DNA from: CAVPOO01 sp963707015
GTDB lineage: Bacteria > Pseudomonadota > Gammaproteobacteria > Thiohalobacterales > Thiohalobacteraceae
Reading direction: 5' to 3'
Length of the DNA: 64,000 nt
Assembly (NCBI GenBank): GCA_963707015.1
Contig: CAVPOO010000004.1
Location: 1-64,000, forward strand
Positions 1-7,058 of this stretch are shown one piece after another (the stretch's first letter is position 1; the number at the start of each line of letters is the position of its first letter). The translations under genes and the position numbers were made by a program. The notes beneath the pieces are model-generated. The model was not told where the DNA came from, searched no databases, and saw only the letters and a program-made list of their open reading frames with translations.

Positions 1-549
1 CACCTCATCGTAGATGACTTGCAGCGGAACACCCACCTTCAGGCTCGCGACGGTCAACTCACCCTCACTGAGATGCTCTGCCCGCCAGCCGTTCTCCCGG
101 CGGTGAATCTCGGCCTCCGGGCGGTCCTGGGAGAGCAGGATGTATTCCTGAAAGGATTCAATGGCCGTGTAGGCCAGCAGCTTCTCCCGGCGGTCAATGC
201 GTTGTGTCGCGCGGGAAAGCACCTCGACAATCAGGCAAGGGCGCGTGCGGTAGTAGGTGGCACGGTCTTCAGGGTCGCAGGCCAGCATCAGGTCCGGGTA
301 ATAGAAGACCGTATCGCCGGCCACCGTCAGCCGTACTTTCATGTCGGCCATAAAGAGCTGGCAGCCCGTCCCCCGGGCGTGCGGACGCAGGGCAGCAAAC
401 AGATTGCCGGCAATGAGGTTGTGCCGGTCGCTGGCGCCGACCATGGCATGGATCTCACCGCCGAGGTACTCGTGGCGCACTTCTGCGGTCAGCTCGCCCT
501 CGAGATAGTCTTCTACCGAGAGGGTATGGGGTTGAGGTGCCGTACCCAT
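1..549 (-). CDS. Uma2-family (DUF820) endonuclease-like protein, C-terminus cut by window edge
   Basis: Reading leftward from the ATG at 549, the frame is open to base 1 and lacks only the last few residues. The product starts MGTAPQ and contains VRHEYLGGEIHAMVGASDRH, FYYPDLMLACD and RPCLIVEVLS, the pattern of Uma2/DUF820 proteins, which have a PD-(D/E)XK nuclease-like fold (family knowledge). The ATG has a GGGAG ribosome site. A nearly identical full-length copy lies at 2807-3367, so the missing end is probably PLG and a stop. No partner gene is evident, and function within the family is largely unknown. Confidence 0.85.
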   Translation of the reverse strand, partial: MGTAPQPHTLSVEDYLEGELTAEVRHEYLGGEIHAMVGASDRHNLIAGNLFAALRPHARGTGCQLFMADMKVRLTVAGDTVFYYPDLMLACDPEDRATYYRTRPCLIVEVLSRATQRIDRREKLLAYTAIESFQEYILLSQDRPEAEIHRRENGWRAEHLSEGELTVASLKVGVPLQVIYDEV

Positions 550-665
550 GGTGTGAATCTCCCTTACCCGTGTCTTGGAAAAATGCGCATCCGTTGCGCT
601 CTGCGGCCATTGTATCGCCATTCCGGCCGGTGATTCATCCAGGCAAGGCGGAATGTTGCCGCTTC
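1..665. repeat. Long direct repeat, copy 1 (Uma2 gene plus its upstream region)
   Basis: Bases 1-665 align collinearly with 2819-3483 at an offset of 2818, with scattered substitutions only. The repeat covers the Uma2 gene and about 115 bases upstream of its start, then similarity stops abruptly near TTGCCGC versus TACCGCG. The left limit lies outside the window. Confidence 0.9.
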
Positions 666-723
666 GGGTGCGTTCTATGACTGAAGGAAGGTACCTGGCG
701 GCAAACCCAGCATCACGCTGGCT

Positions 724-1080
724 TTACGCTCCGATCAGTCGTTGCAGCTTGTTGATGATTGCTTCCACTTCCCCGGGAGCGAGCTGGGCCAGCCTTTCGG
801 ACTGGATGCGGCGAATCGAGATCGAGCGGCAGTGCTCGGCTAAGGCATAGCTTTGCACACGCAGGCTGTCGCGAGCCGCCAAGGCGACATGCAGGGCAGC
901 GTATGCCGGATCAGAACGACTGCTTAAAGGGCAAACAAATATTTGAGGAGGCTCGATATCGAGCAGCAGTTGGTCGGTCAGCACCACCAATGGCCTGAGC
1001 CTGCCTATTTCAGCACCTTTGGCTGGGTCCAGGCGTGCGAGATATACCCCGCCACGAGTGAGTCCTTTCAACCCTCCCAC
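724..1080 (-). CDS. MazF/PemK-family toxin
   Basis: A 118-residue protein of MazF/PemK size. Near the N-terminus it has RGGVYLARLDPAKGAEIGRLRP, followed by LVVLTD, matching the opening strands of MazF-type ribosome-independent mRNA endoribonucleases. VCPLSS and a SISIRRI segment follow, as in the family. It overlaps the upstream ribbon-helix-helix antitoxin by 13 bases, the usual translationally coupled antitoxin-toxin order. The 3-prime 90 bases of this gene are duplicated as a stray fragment at 4371-4465. The toxin looks intact. Confidence 0.88.
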   Translation of the reverse strand: MGGLKGLTRGGVYLARLDPAKGAEIGRLRPLVVLTDQLLLDIEPPQIFVCPLSSRSDPAYAALHVALAARDSLRVQSYALAEHCRSISIRRIQSERLAQLAPGEVEAIINKLQRLIGA

Positions 1081-1337
1081 CAGCTGTCGGGCTCTTCGGG
1101 CAAGTGTTCTGCCAGCCCGTCGTCGAGTTGGCGGCTTTCATCCTGATAGGCCGGGTCATCCCGCATCTTTTCCAGCCCGGCCGCCATGGCCTCCCGCTCC
1201 AACCGGGCTTCGATCTCCGCCAGTTCGTGCCTCAAGGCCTGCCGGATCAGCTCGGTGCGCGTAATACCGATCCTGTCCGCGATTTCCTTGCTCTCACGGG
1301 CCAGATCATCGGGAAGTTTCAATGAGATAGCGGCCAC
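1068..1337 (-). CDS. Ribbon-helix-helix antitoxin of the MazF-type toxin
   Basis: An 89-residue protein. It opens with MAAISLKLPDDLARESKEIA followed by a helix containing GITRTELIRQAL, the beta-strand and two-helix pattern of CopG/MetJ-type DNA-binding antitoxins. The C-terminal half is acidic and rich in Glu and Asp (KMRDDPAYQDESRQLDDGLAE), as expected for the toxin-wrapping tail. The gene precedes and overlaps the MazF-like gene, so it is likely the autoregulator of that pair. It is divergent from the antitoxin at 1504. Confidence 0.85.
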   Translation of the reverse strand: MAAISLKLPDDLARESKEIADRIGITRTELIRQALRHELAEIEARLEREAMAAGLEKMRDDPAYQDESRQLDDGLAEHLPEEPDSWWEG

Positions 1338-1383
1338 GATTCTATCCTGACTGCGGAGACTCTATAGCAATAGCACTGGGAAA

Positions 1384-1403
1384 AGATATCAATTTAGATA
1401 TCT
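1384..1403. promoter_or_regulatory. Inverted repeat between divergent antitoxin genes, candidate operator
   Basis: AGATATC-aattta-GATATCT forms a perfect 7-bp inverted repeat 47 bases upstream of the minus-strand antitoxin start. A second 8-bp palindrome, GTGTACAC, lies at 1460-1467 next to a TTGACA (1446-1451) upstream of the plus-strand antitoxin. Ribbon-helix-helix antitoxins commonly bind such palindromes; the assignment is inference. Confidence 0.35.
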
Positions 1404-1503
1404 GAATACAATACCCAATCGCCTGGATGAGGTACTGATGGGAACTTGACACATAATACGTGTACACACTCTGTGCCAGACACCCGGAGAGCAGCGCAGC
1501 CTT

Positions 1504-1731
1504 ATGAATCTGACACTTTCAATTGACGAACAAATCTTGAAACGTGCTCGAAAGATCGCTCGCGCGATGGGTAAGAGCGTGAACCAGCTCGTCCGCGAAT
1601 ACCTCGAACAGATTTCCAGCGCTAACGAAGCGGAGCGTGACGTGGAAGAGATAAGACGCCTGAGCGCCGAAGGCGGCGGGCATTCGAAGGGCTGGAAATT
1701 CGATCGGGACGAAATCCATGTCCGCTCGTAG
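1504..1731 (+). CDS. Ribbon-helix-helix (VapB-type) antitoxin with a broken toxin partner
   Basis: A 75-residue protein beginning MNLTLSIDEQILKRARKIA with GKSVNQLVREYLEQI, a ribbon-helix-helix DNA-binding unit, followed by a charged tail ending KFDRDEIHVRS. Its closest relative here is the antitoxin at 2290-2523, which shares the layout and the tail pattern (TRDELHERR). The toxin start ATG at 1718 lies inside its last codons, the normal vapBC overlap. The toxin is destroyed after about 17 codons, so this appears to be an orphan antitoxin. A weak GGAGAG lies upstream of the ATG. Confidence 0.82.
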   Translation: MNLTLSIDEQILKRARKIARAMGKSVNQLVREYLEQISSANEAERDVEEIRRLSAEGGGHSKGWKFDRDEIHVRS

Positions 1732-1767
1732 CTTCATTGACACCAATGTCCTTATCTACGCAGACGA
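1718..1767 (+). pseudogene. Truncated VapC (PIN-domain) toxin, N-terminal stub
   Basis: Only the first 17 or so codons (MSARSFIDTNVLIYADD) are recognisable. They contain the first acidic catalytic residue of a PIN domain in the FIDTNVLIY motif. At about 1767 the sequence switches to an antisense fragment of the Uma2 gene, and the frame then runs as a chimera to a stop at 1903. The remaining PIN acidic residues are absent, so no active nuclease is expected. Confidence 0.85.
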
Positions 1768-1872
1768 TCAGCTTGTGCCGGTCGCTGATGTCGACCATGG
1801 CGTGGAACTCACCGCCGAGGTACTCGCGGCGCACTGCTGCGGTGAGTTCGGCCGTGAGATAGTCTTTTGCCG
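1767..1872 (-). pseudogene. Internal fragment of the Uma2 gene inserted in the vapC stub
   Basis: About 106 bases match the Uma2 genes (near 410-520 and 3230-3340), including the minus-strand codons for EYLGGEFHAM and SDRH. Neither end of the Uma2 gene is present, and the copy is more diverged than the two full copies are from each other. It abuts the stub of a PIN toxin on the left and the intact vapC on the right. Confidence 0.8.
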
Positions 1873-1873
1873 A

Positions 1874-2290
1874 TTACGCAATAAATGGGTTCTCGACGAG
1901 TAGGCCATCAATGCGCTGCCCATGCTGAAGATCCTCGGTCAACAACCGATCCGCACCACTCGCCAGCGCTGTTTCGATAATCAGCGCATCCCAGAAACTG
2001 AATCCAGTCTTGCGGGTTCGGCGAACGGCATCAAGAACAAGCCGCGTTGTCACCTGTATCACTGGCAGCTCTGCAAGATCCCGGACGGCACGCTCGCCGT
2101 CCTTTGACGACAGCGGGTCGGCAAGCTTGCGTGTCGTAGCCACAAAAAATTCTTGCAGCACCTGGGTACTCAGTACCGCTCGCCCGTCTTCAACCTCGCG
2201 CTGTAGCACCGTGCGCGCTAGCGCCTGCTTTTCCGGCGCGTCATCGTCAAAGAGATACACCAGTACATTGGTGTCGAAGAAGACGCGCAT
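1874..2290 (-). CDS. vapC: PIN-domain toxin (VapC family)
   Basis: A 138-residue PIN ribonuclease. MRVFFDTNVLVYLFD carries the first catalytic Asp, LSTQVLQEFF the conserved Glu region, SFWDALIIETAL the third acidic site (WDALI), and GADRLLTEDLQHG the final Asp segment. All four parts of the PIN active site are visible, so it is likely active as an RNA-cleaving toxin. Its ATG shares one base with the TGA of the upstream antitoxin, indicating tight translational coupling. Confidence 0.92.
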   Translation of the reverse strand: MRVFFDTNVLVYLFDDDAPEKQALARTVLQREVEDGRAVLSTQVLQEFFVATTRKLADPLSSKDGERAVRDLAELPVIQVTTRLVLDAVRRTRKTGFSFWDALIIETALASGADRLLTEDLQHGQRIDGLLVENPFIA

Positions 2291-2523
2291 CAGCGGCGCT
2301 CGTGAAGCTCATCCCGGGTCCAGGTGCGGCCGCCACGACGGCTCCCGCCCCGCTGAGACAACTGAAGAAGGTCCGCAACCGCCTCTCGACTGGTACGACG
2401 CGCCCCGGCATAGGCCTCCAGGAACTCGCGGAGCACAGCATTCACCGAAACCCCGTTTTCGAGGGCCCGCATCCGTGCCCGCTTGAGCACGTCATCATCC
2501 ACCGTAATCGTCAGGTTGCTCAC
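2290..2523 (-). CDS. Ribbon-helix-helix antitoxin (VapB-type)
   Basis: A 77-residue protein starting MSNLTITVDDDVLKRARMRA with GVSVNAVLREFLEAY, the DNA-binding ribbon-helix-helix, and a basic, Gly/Arg-rich tail (GGSRRGGRTWTRDELHERR). It is immediately upstream of, and overlaps by one base, the PIN toxin gene. It resembles the orphan antitoxin at 1504-1731, suggesting two related vapBC modules side by side, one of them ruined. Confidence 0.9.
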   Translation of the reverse strand: MSNLTITVDDDVLKRARMRALENGVSVNAVLREFLEAYAGARRTSREAVADLLQLSQRGGSRRGGRTWTRDELHERR

Positions 2524-2657
2524 GATGACCTCCTCGCGTTACACGGGATCAGTGTAGCACAGGAGTCCGAAGCCATTACAAGCCGGTGCGCTACGCTTCG
2601 AGACTGTTGAACGTATTGGCGCCTTACTCAGAAAAAATCGTGGGCTACCCGCCGCAA

Positions 2658-2800
2658 GAATGGCACTCACTTGGAACCACAACTGGCATTCCCACGAAGG
2701 CGGGAATCCAAGCAAACGGGCTATTTATGTCACGCGCTGGATTCCCACCTTCGCGGGAATGACTGCATTTGTCACAGCGAATGGTCAGGTGAGTGCCCCG
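2658..2800. repeat. Palindromic element with family-B-like ends and a REP-like core
   Basis: Begins GAATGGCACTCACTTGG and ends with the inverse (CAGGTGAGTGCC), similar to the ends of the B elements at 13829, 14026, 33229 and 37829. The interior differs: two inverted arms containing ATTCCCACGAAGGCGGGAAT and ATTCCCACCTTCGCGGGAAT flank about 25 bases. No coding capacity. Confidence 0.6.
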
Positions 2801-2806
2801 TCGGGT

Positions 2807-3367
2807 CTACCCCAATGGCACCTCATCGTAGATGACGTGCAGCGGAACGCCCACCTTCAGGCACGCGACGGTCAACTCACCCTCACTGAGATGCTCTGCC
2901 CGCCAGCCGTTGTCCCGACGGTGAATCTCCGCCTCCGGGCGGTCCTGGGAAAGCAGGACGTATTCCTGAAACGATTCCATGGCCGTGTACGCCAGCAGCT
3001 TCTCCCGGCGGTCAATGCGTTGTGTCGCGCGGGAAAGCACCTCGACAATCAGGCACGGGCGCGTGCGGTAGTAGGTGGCACGGTCTTCGGGGTCGCAGAC
3101 CAGCATCAGGTCCGGGTAATAGAAGACCGTATCGCCGGCCACCGTGAGCCTTACCTTCATGTCGGCCATAAAGAGCTGGCACCCCGTCCCCCGGGCGTGC
3201 GGGCGCAGGGCAGTAGCAAGATTAAGCGCAATCAGGTTGTGCCGGTCGCTGGCGCCAACCATGGCGTGGATTTCACCACCGAGGTACTCGTGGCGCACGT
3301 CTGCGGTGAGCTCGCCCTCGAGATAGTCTTCTACCGAGAGGGTTTTCGTTTGAGGTAACGTACCCAT
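2807..3367 (-). CDS. Uma2-family (DUF820) endonuclease-like protein, full-length copy
   Basis: A 186-residue protein starting MGTLPQTKTLSVEDYLEGEL. The frame is open further upstream, but this ATG has GGGAG at proper spacing and matches the start of the copy at 1-549. Conserved segments are RHEYLGGEIHAMVGASDRHN, FYYPDLMLVCD, RPCLIVEVLS and YVLLSQD, matching Uma2/DUF820; the Asp and Glu-Val-Leu positions correspond to the PD-(D/E)XK-like active site of the family. It sits alone among toxin-antitoxin genes and has clearly been duplicated with its promoter region. Confidence 0.88.
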   Translation of the reverse strand: MGTLPQTKTLSVEDYLEGELTADVRHEYLGGEIHAMVGASDRHNLIALNLATALRPHARGTGCQLFMADMKVRLTVAGDTVFYYPDLMLVCDPEDRATYYRTRPCLIVEVLSRATQRIDRREKLLAYTAMESFQEYVLLSQDRPEAEIHRRDNGWRAEHLSEGELTVACLKVGVPLHVIYDEVPLG

Positions 3368-3483
3368 GGTGTGAATCTCCCTTGCCCGCGTTTTGGAAAA
3401 ATGCGCATCCGTTGCGCTCTGCGACCATTGTATCGCCATTCCGGCCGGGGATTCATCCAGGCAAGGCGGAATGTTACCGCGTT
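2819..3483. repeat. Long direct repeat, copy 2
   Basis: Partner of bases 1-665. It includes the Uma2 gene and upstream DNA. Beyond 3483 the sequence differs from copy 1, which continues into the mazF 3-prime end. Confidence 0.9.
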
Positions 3484-3638
3484 GGGTGCTGCGTGAGACT
3501 CGCGGCAGTTCCTTCGCGACACCCCGCGGAGGGCACCCTGGCACAGCCGTTCCCGCCGGATGCGACCATTCGCCGGAATACAACCTGGTGGCCTGTTCCA
3601 CCCCAGGGTCCTGACGCCGGTGAATCACGTAGATCACT

Positions 3639-4046
3639 TTAGATCACTTCGACGCCAGCGGCTTTGCCGGCCGCAGCGAGACTTTTGTCGAGTGTTGCCA
3701 GGGGCAATTTGAGCCGGAGCGCAAGTTCAAGGTACATCGCATCGTAGACGGACAGGTTGCGTTCGTTCGCCACCGACAGCACGGCATCCCACACGCGGTC
3801 ACAGGAGACGGGCTCAATGTTGATCGGTAAGGCCAGGAGGTCATCGCGAATGCGCGCGCGATCATCCTCAGTGATCCTGCCGCGGCGAAGGGCAACGAGC
3901 AACACGTTCCCGACTTCGACAGGCCAGAGCACCGGGACAATCGCACTTTCGGTTAGCAGCGATTCACGCAGGGCCTCAGTCGACGCGCTGGCTTCGTCCG
4001 CAAACACCCAGGCCAGGGTCATCGAACAGTCGAGCACAAATGACAT
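3639..4046 (-). CDS. vapC: PIN-domain toxin (VapC family) of a phd-vapC pair
   Basis: A 135-residue PIN protein. The N-terminus MSFVLDCSMTLAWVFADEAS carries the first Asp. PVLWPVEVGNVLL carries the conserved Glu, and LSVYDAMYLELAL the third acidic residue in the YDAMYLELA motif. LPLATLDKSL supplies the last Asp. This subtype (DxSxxLxW start) usually pairs with Phd/YefM antitoxins, as here. Its start overlaps the antitoxin stop by one base. Confidence 0.9.
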   Translation of the reverse strand: MSFVLDCSMTLAWVFADEASASTEALRESLLTESAIVPVLWPVEVGNVLLVALRRGRITEDDRARIRDDLLALPINIEPVSCDRVWDAVLSVANERNLSVYDAMYLELALRLKLPLATLDKSLAAAGKAAGVEVI

Positions 4047-4288
4047 CAGTACTTGCGGCCTTCGTCGATCATCTCCCGAACGGATAGACCACCCAGGCTG
4101 TGGGTCTGCTGGAATGCCTTGAGATTGTCGATAGCCGCGCGGATTTTTTCCGGCTCACGCTGTCGGTAAGGCACCAGCTCGGCGATCGGATGGCCGTGCT
4201 TGGTGATCACGAAGCGCTCGCCGTTTTGCACCCGTTCCAGGAGCTTGGGAAGGTGGGTTTTTGCCTCAAATGCACCGACTTCGGCCAT
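4046..4288 (-). CDS. Phd/YefM-family antitoxin
   Basis: An 80-residue protein with MAEVGAFEAKTHLPKLLERV and GERFVITKHGHPIAELVPY, the Phd/YefM DNA-binding N-terminal fold. The C-terminus SVREMIDEGRKY is the flexible part that contacts the toxin in this family. It precedes the PIN toxin in the same transcript with a one-base overlap. An inverted AGACT/AGTCT repeat lies 19-39 bases upstream of its start. Confidence 0.9.
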   Translation of the reverse strand: MAEVGAFEAKTHLPKLLERVQNGERFVITKHGHPIAELVPYRQREPEKIRAAIDNLKAFQQTHSLGGLSVREMIDEGRKY

Positions 4289-4306
4289 CGGGTCACCCTT
4301 GAGTTT

Positions 4307-4327
4307 AGACTAGTTGCAGATCAGTCT
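4307..4327. promoter_or_regulatory. Inverted repeat upstream of the Phd-type antitoxin, candidate operator
   Basis: AGACT at 4307-4311 and AGTCT at 4323-4327 form a short inverted repeat in the expected position for autoregulation by the Phd-type antitoxin. Short arms make this tentative. Confidence 0.25.
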
Positions 4328-4370
4328 ATAGGGTTGTCGGTCAGGCGTCAAAACGCTTTTGCCCTTGAAG

Positions 4371-4465
4371 GCTTTACGCCCCGACCAGTCGCTGCAGCTT
4401 GTGGACGATTGCTTCCACTTCGCCGGGAGCGAGCTGGGCCAGCCTTTCGGACTGGATGCGGCGAA
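4371..4465 (-). pseudogene. 3-prime fragment of the mazF-like gene
   Basis: These 95 bases match 721-815 with six substitutions, including the stop codon and the codons for the toxin C-terminus (SERLAQLAPGEVEAI). The rest of the gene is missing. The fragment lies between phd and sat/cysC. Together with the Uma2 fragment it shows that pieces of this toxin cluster have been copied locally. Confidence 0.85.
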
Positions 4466-4548
4466 ACGCCTCAGAGGAAACCACCGGCGGGAAAGCGGCC
4501 TTAAGGCCGGTTCATCCGAGCTTCACAAGTGTTTCACCAACAACCCGC

Positions 4549-6396
4549 TCAGGCTTTCACAGCCTCACTGCCGTCCAGATACCCCTCCCGCAACAGATAC
4601 AGATAGATCTCCTGTGCCGCCTCCATGGGGTTCAGCCCGGTGGTATCCACCTTGATCTCCGCGTGCTCGGGTTCCTCGTAGGGATCGCTGATGCCGGTGA
4701 ATTCCGGAATCACGCCCTTGCGCGCCTTGGCGTAAAGCCCCTTGCGGTCGCGCGCCTCGCAGGTCTCCAGGGGGGTGGCGACGTGGATCTCGATGAAGGA
4801 GCCGTGCTCTTCGATCATGTCGCGCACGGCGCGGCGGGTCACGGTATAGGGCGCGATGGGTGCGCACAGGGCGACGCCGCCGTTCTTGGTGATCTCGCTG
4901 GCGACGAAACCGATGCGGCGGATGTTGAGGTCGCGGTGCACCTTCGAGAAACCCAGTTCGCTGGACAGATGCTGGCGGACAACATCGCCGTCCAGCAGGG
5001 TGACCGGCCGACCGCCCGCCTCGATGAGCTTGGCGTAGATGATCTTGGCCAGCGTGGACTTGCCGGAGCCAGACAGGCCCGTGAAGAACAGCGTGAAGCC
5101 CTGCTTGCTGCGCGGCGGGTAGACCTTGCGCAGCTCACGGATCACATCGGGATAGCTGAACCAGTCCGGTATCTCCTGGCCCAGGTGCAGGCGGCGCTTG
5201 AGCTCCTGTTCGTTGAAGTCGATCGATTCCTCGCCCTCCTCCTGAATCCGCGAGACGGGCAGATAGATCTTGCGGCTGGGAACGTAGTTCATCTCCTCCA
5301 CCGGGATGATCTGGATGTGCAGATCATCCTGGTATTCGGCGAGCAGTTGCTGGGCGGCGTAAGGGGCGTAGAAGGGGTTCTGGTTGCCGCGCAGCGGGAT
5401 GGGGGCTGCGGACGGCTGGGCTGCCGCCACGGCCGCACCGATCGGGGCGACGGTGTGTGCGCGCGAGTCCGCGACGTGCCCGCCGCCGTTGTTCGCCGCC
5501 GGGGCGGGCGGAGAGGCATGATTGGGGCCGACGAGGAGGTGTGAGCAGCCGAAGTTCTGGTGGACGATGGCATGCCAGAGCGCCTCGCGCGGGCCGGCCA
5601 TGCGCATGGCCAGTGGCAGGAGGGAAAGCGCGGCCAGGTTGTGCGGATAGTGCTGACGAATCGCCTGATAACAGTGGACGCGGGCGTAATAGTGCAGGTC
5701 ACCCGGTTTGGTCATGCCGACGGTCGGGTGCAGCAGCAGGTGGCCCTGGATGTCCTTGGCGGCCTGCAGGGTGATATCCCGGTGCAGCCGGTGCATGGGC
5801 TTGCTGGTCTGGAAGGCCACCACCCGGCGCCAGCCCATCTTGTTGAAGAGGTGACGGAGTTCCTCGGGCGTATCCCACAGGCTTTCGAAATCGTAATGCG
5901 AGGGAAACTGGACTCCCTCGATCGCCCCGCCGATGTAGGTGCCCCTGACCTGCTCGTTCAGGTAGCGGACCCCGGGGTGCTTTGGGTCAGTCGTGCCGTA
6001 GACCTTCTCGGCTTCCCGGCGCTTGTCCGGCTGCCAGATTTCCTCGACACTGAGCACGGCCGGCATGAAGCCCTCATTATCCCTGAGTGCGATTTTCTGA
6101 CCCTTTTCCAGCTTTTCAGCGAATTTATCTGGAACATCGAGCACGATCGGCACAGGCCACAGAAGCCCCCCGGGCAGACGCTTGGTTTCCACCACGGCGT
6201 CGTAGGCCGCTTTGTCCAGGAAACCGGTCAGGGGCGAGAAGGCCCCGTTCATGAGCAGCTCCAGGTCGCAAAGCTGACGCTGATTCAGCGTCAGCGAAGG
6301 GAAATGCTCGGATTCTGTCTTGAGGCGTTCGGCATCGGCGTCCGACACCATGAGGGTCTTCAGTTCACCGCCGTGGGGGGGGATAAAAAATTCCAT
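4549..6396 (-). CDS. sat/cysC: Bifunctional ATP sulfurylase / APS kinase with altered sulfurylase motifs
   Basis: A 615-residue cytosolic fusion that should activate sulfate to APS and phosphorylate it to PAPS. Residues about 1-400 are ATP sulfurylase and about 430-610 APS kinase. The kinase looks intact: P-loop GLSGSGKS at about 440, LDGDVVRQHL, NIRRIGFVA and a KGLYAKARKG lid near 550. The sulfurylase is odd. The canonical QxRNPxHxxH is QTSKPMHRLH (196-205), and GRDHAGPG is GPNHASPP (from 290). An Ala/Pro/Gly-rich insertion of about 37 residues separates that motif from FYAPYAAQ at 342. The frame is unbroken. Either the domain is divergent or its activity is reduced. Sulfotransferase genes elsewhere in the window would be PAPS users. 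Confidence 0.9.
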   Translation of the reverse strand: MEFFIPPHGGELKTLMVSDADAERLKTESEHFPSLTLNQRQLCDLELLMNGAFSPLTGFLDKAAYDAVVETKRLPGGLLWPVPIVLDVPDKFAEKLEKGQKIALRDNEGFMPAVLSVEEIWQPDKRREAEKVYGTTDPKHPGVRYLNEQVRGTYIGGAIEGVQFPSHYDFESLWDTPEELRHLFNKMGWRRVVAFQTSKPMHRLHRDITLQAAKDIQGHLLLHPTVGMTKPGDLHYYARVHCYQAIRQHYPHNLAALSLLPLAMRMAGPREALWHAIVHQNFGCSHLLVGPNHASPPAPAANNGGGHVADSRAHTVAPIGAAVAAAQPSAAPIPLRGNQNPFYAPYAAQQLLAEYQDDLHIQIIPVEEMNYVPSRKIYLPVSRIQEEGEESIDFNEQELKRRLHLGQEIPDWFSYPDVIRELRKVYPPRSKQGFTLFFTGLSGSGKSTLAKIIYAKLIEAGGRPVTLLDGDVVRQHLSSELGFSKVHRDLNIRRIGFVASEITKNGGVALCAPIAPYTVTRRAVRDMIEEHGSFIEIHVATPLETCEARDRKGLYAKARKGVIPEFTGISDPYEEPEHAEIKVDTTGLNPMEAAQEIYLYLLREGYLDGSEAVKA

Positions 6397-6862
6397 ACTT
6401 TCCTACCTTATTAACTGGGAGACACATGGTACGACCAGAGGTATTGCGGGTAAATACCGGCCGTCAGATTTTGGGGAGAAGTATCGACATCGAGCCCGAG
6501 ACATTGAGAAAGCCCAGGGCACTGGCCCGAAGTCCAGTCACTCGCCGTGCCATGGCCAGCGACTCCACGAAAAAACAGCTGATGGCCGAGCAGCATAATG
6601 ACCCTCGAAATATATTTTATCCGCAGGACTGTGGTCATTATTCTTACAATCTGTTTCAGAATTATCCGCTAGACCGACAACATCGGATCGCATACAGTCG
6701 CTCCTGACAGGGAAGTTTGGCTAAGAGCCCGATAACATGGAGGTTTCGGTCAAACTGTTTGCGCCGGGCGAAGGGATCAGCACGGCGAAAACAGTGGTAC
6801 GGCATCCCGTAAGGCCCCAACCGCAAGGATGCGCGCGGGGCCTTGTCACTAACCACAGCCTG
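6397..6862. other. Intergenic region upstream of sat/cysC with a hairpin
   Basis: No convincing gene in 466 bases. AAGGCCCC (6811-6818) and GGGGCCTT (6837-6844) form a strong hairpin. It lies downstream of kdsD once the element at 6863-7058 is discounted, so it may be the original kdsD terminator; there is no clear T-run. The promoter for sat/cysC should lie near 6400-6500 but could not be fixed. Confidence 0.4.
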
Positions 6863-7058
6863 CTAGGACGCTTTCGACGTAATAATGACGGATGCTGACA
6901 AATAAGGCTGAGCGCCAGTATTTTTATTAGCCACGGAATCCACGGAAGAACACGGAAACAATTCTAATGCGTGTTCGCTCTTTCCGTGTTCTTCCGTGGA
7001 TTCCGTGGATTCCGTGGCCATAACATGCGTCATTATCAGATTGAAGAAGAAGCGCTAG
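6863..7058. mobile_element. Family A palindromic element (A1)
   Basis: Starts CTAGGACGCTTTC and ends GAAGCGCTAG. The ends are imperfect inverted repeats containing the ATAATGACGGATGCTGACAAA stretch on the left and its inverse TGCGTCATTATCAGATTGAA on the right. The centre is the palindrome GCCACGGAATCCACGGAAGA / TCTTCCGTGGATTCCGTGGC. No coding capacity. CTAG at both edges fits a 4-base target duplication of the YTAR type used by IS5-like transposases (family knowledge). The right CTAG contains the kdsD stop codon. Confidence 0.8.

Noticed and set aside
5400..5530. Frameshift in sat as the cause of the odd Ala/Pro-rich segment
   Set aside because: The reading frame stays open and the conserved FYAPYAAQ segment resumes in the same frame, so a single compensated frameshift is not needed. 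An error pair cannot be excluded without reads.
4399..5544. Long open frame on the plus strand opposite sat/cysC
   Set aside because: It is the mirror of a GC-rich coding gene with clear family motifs on the minus strand and has no recognisable motifs of its own.
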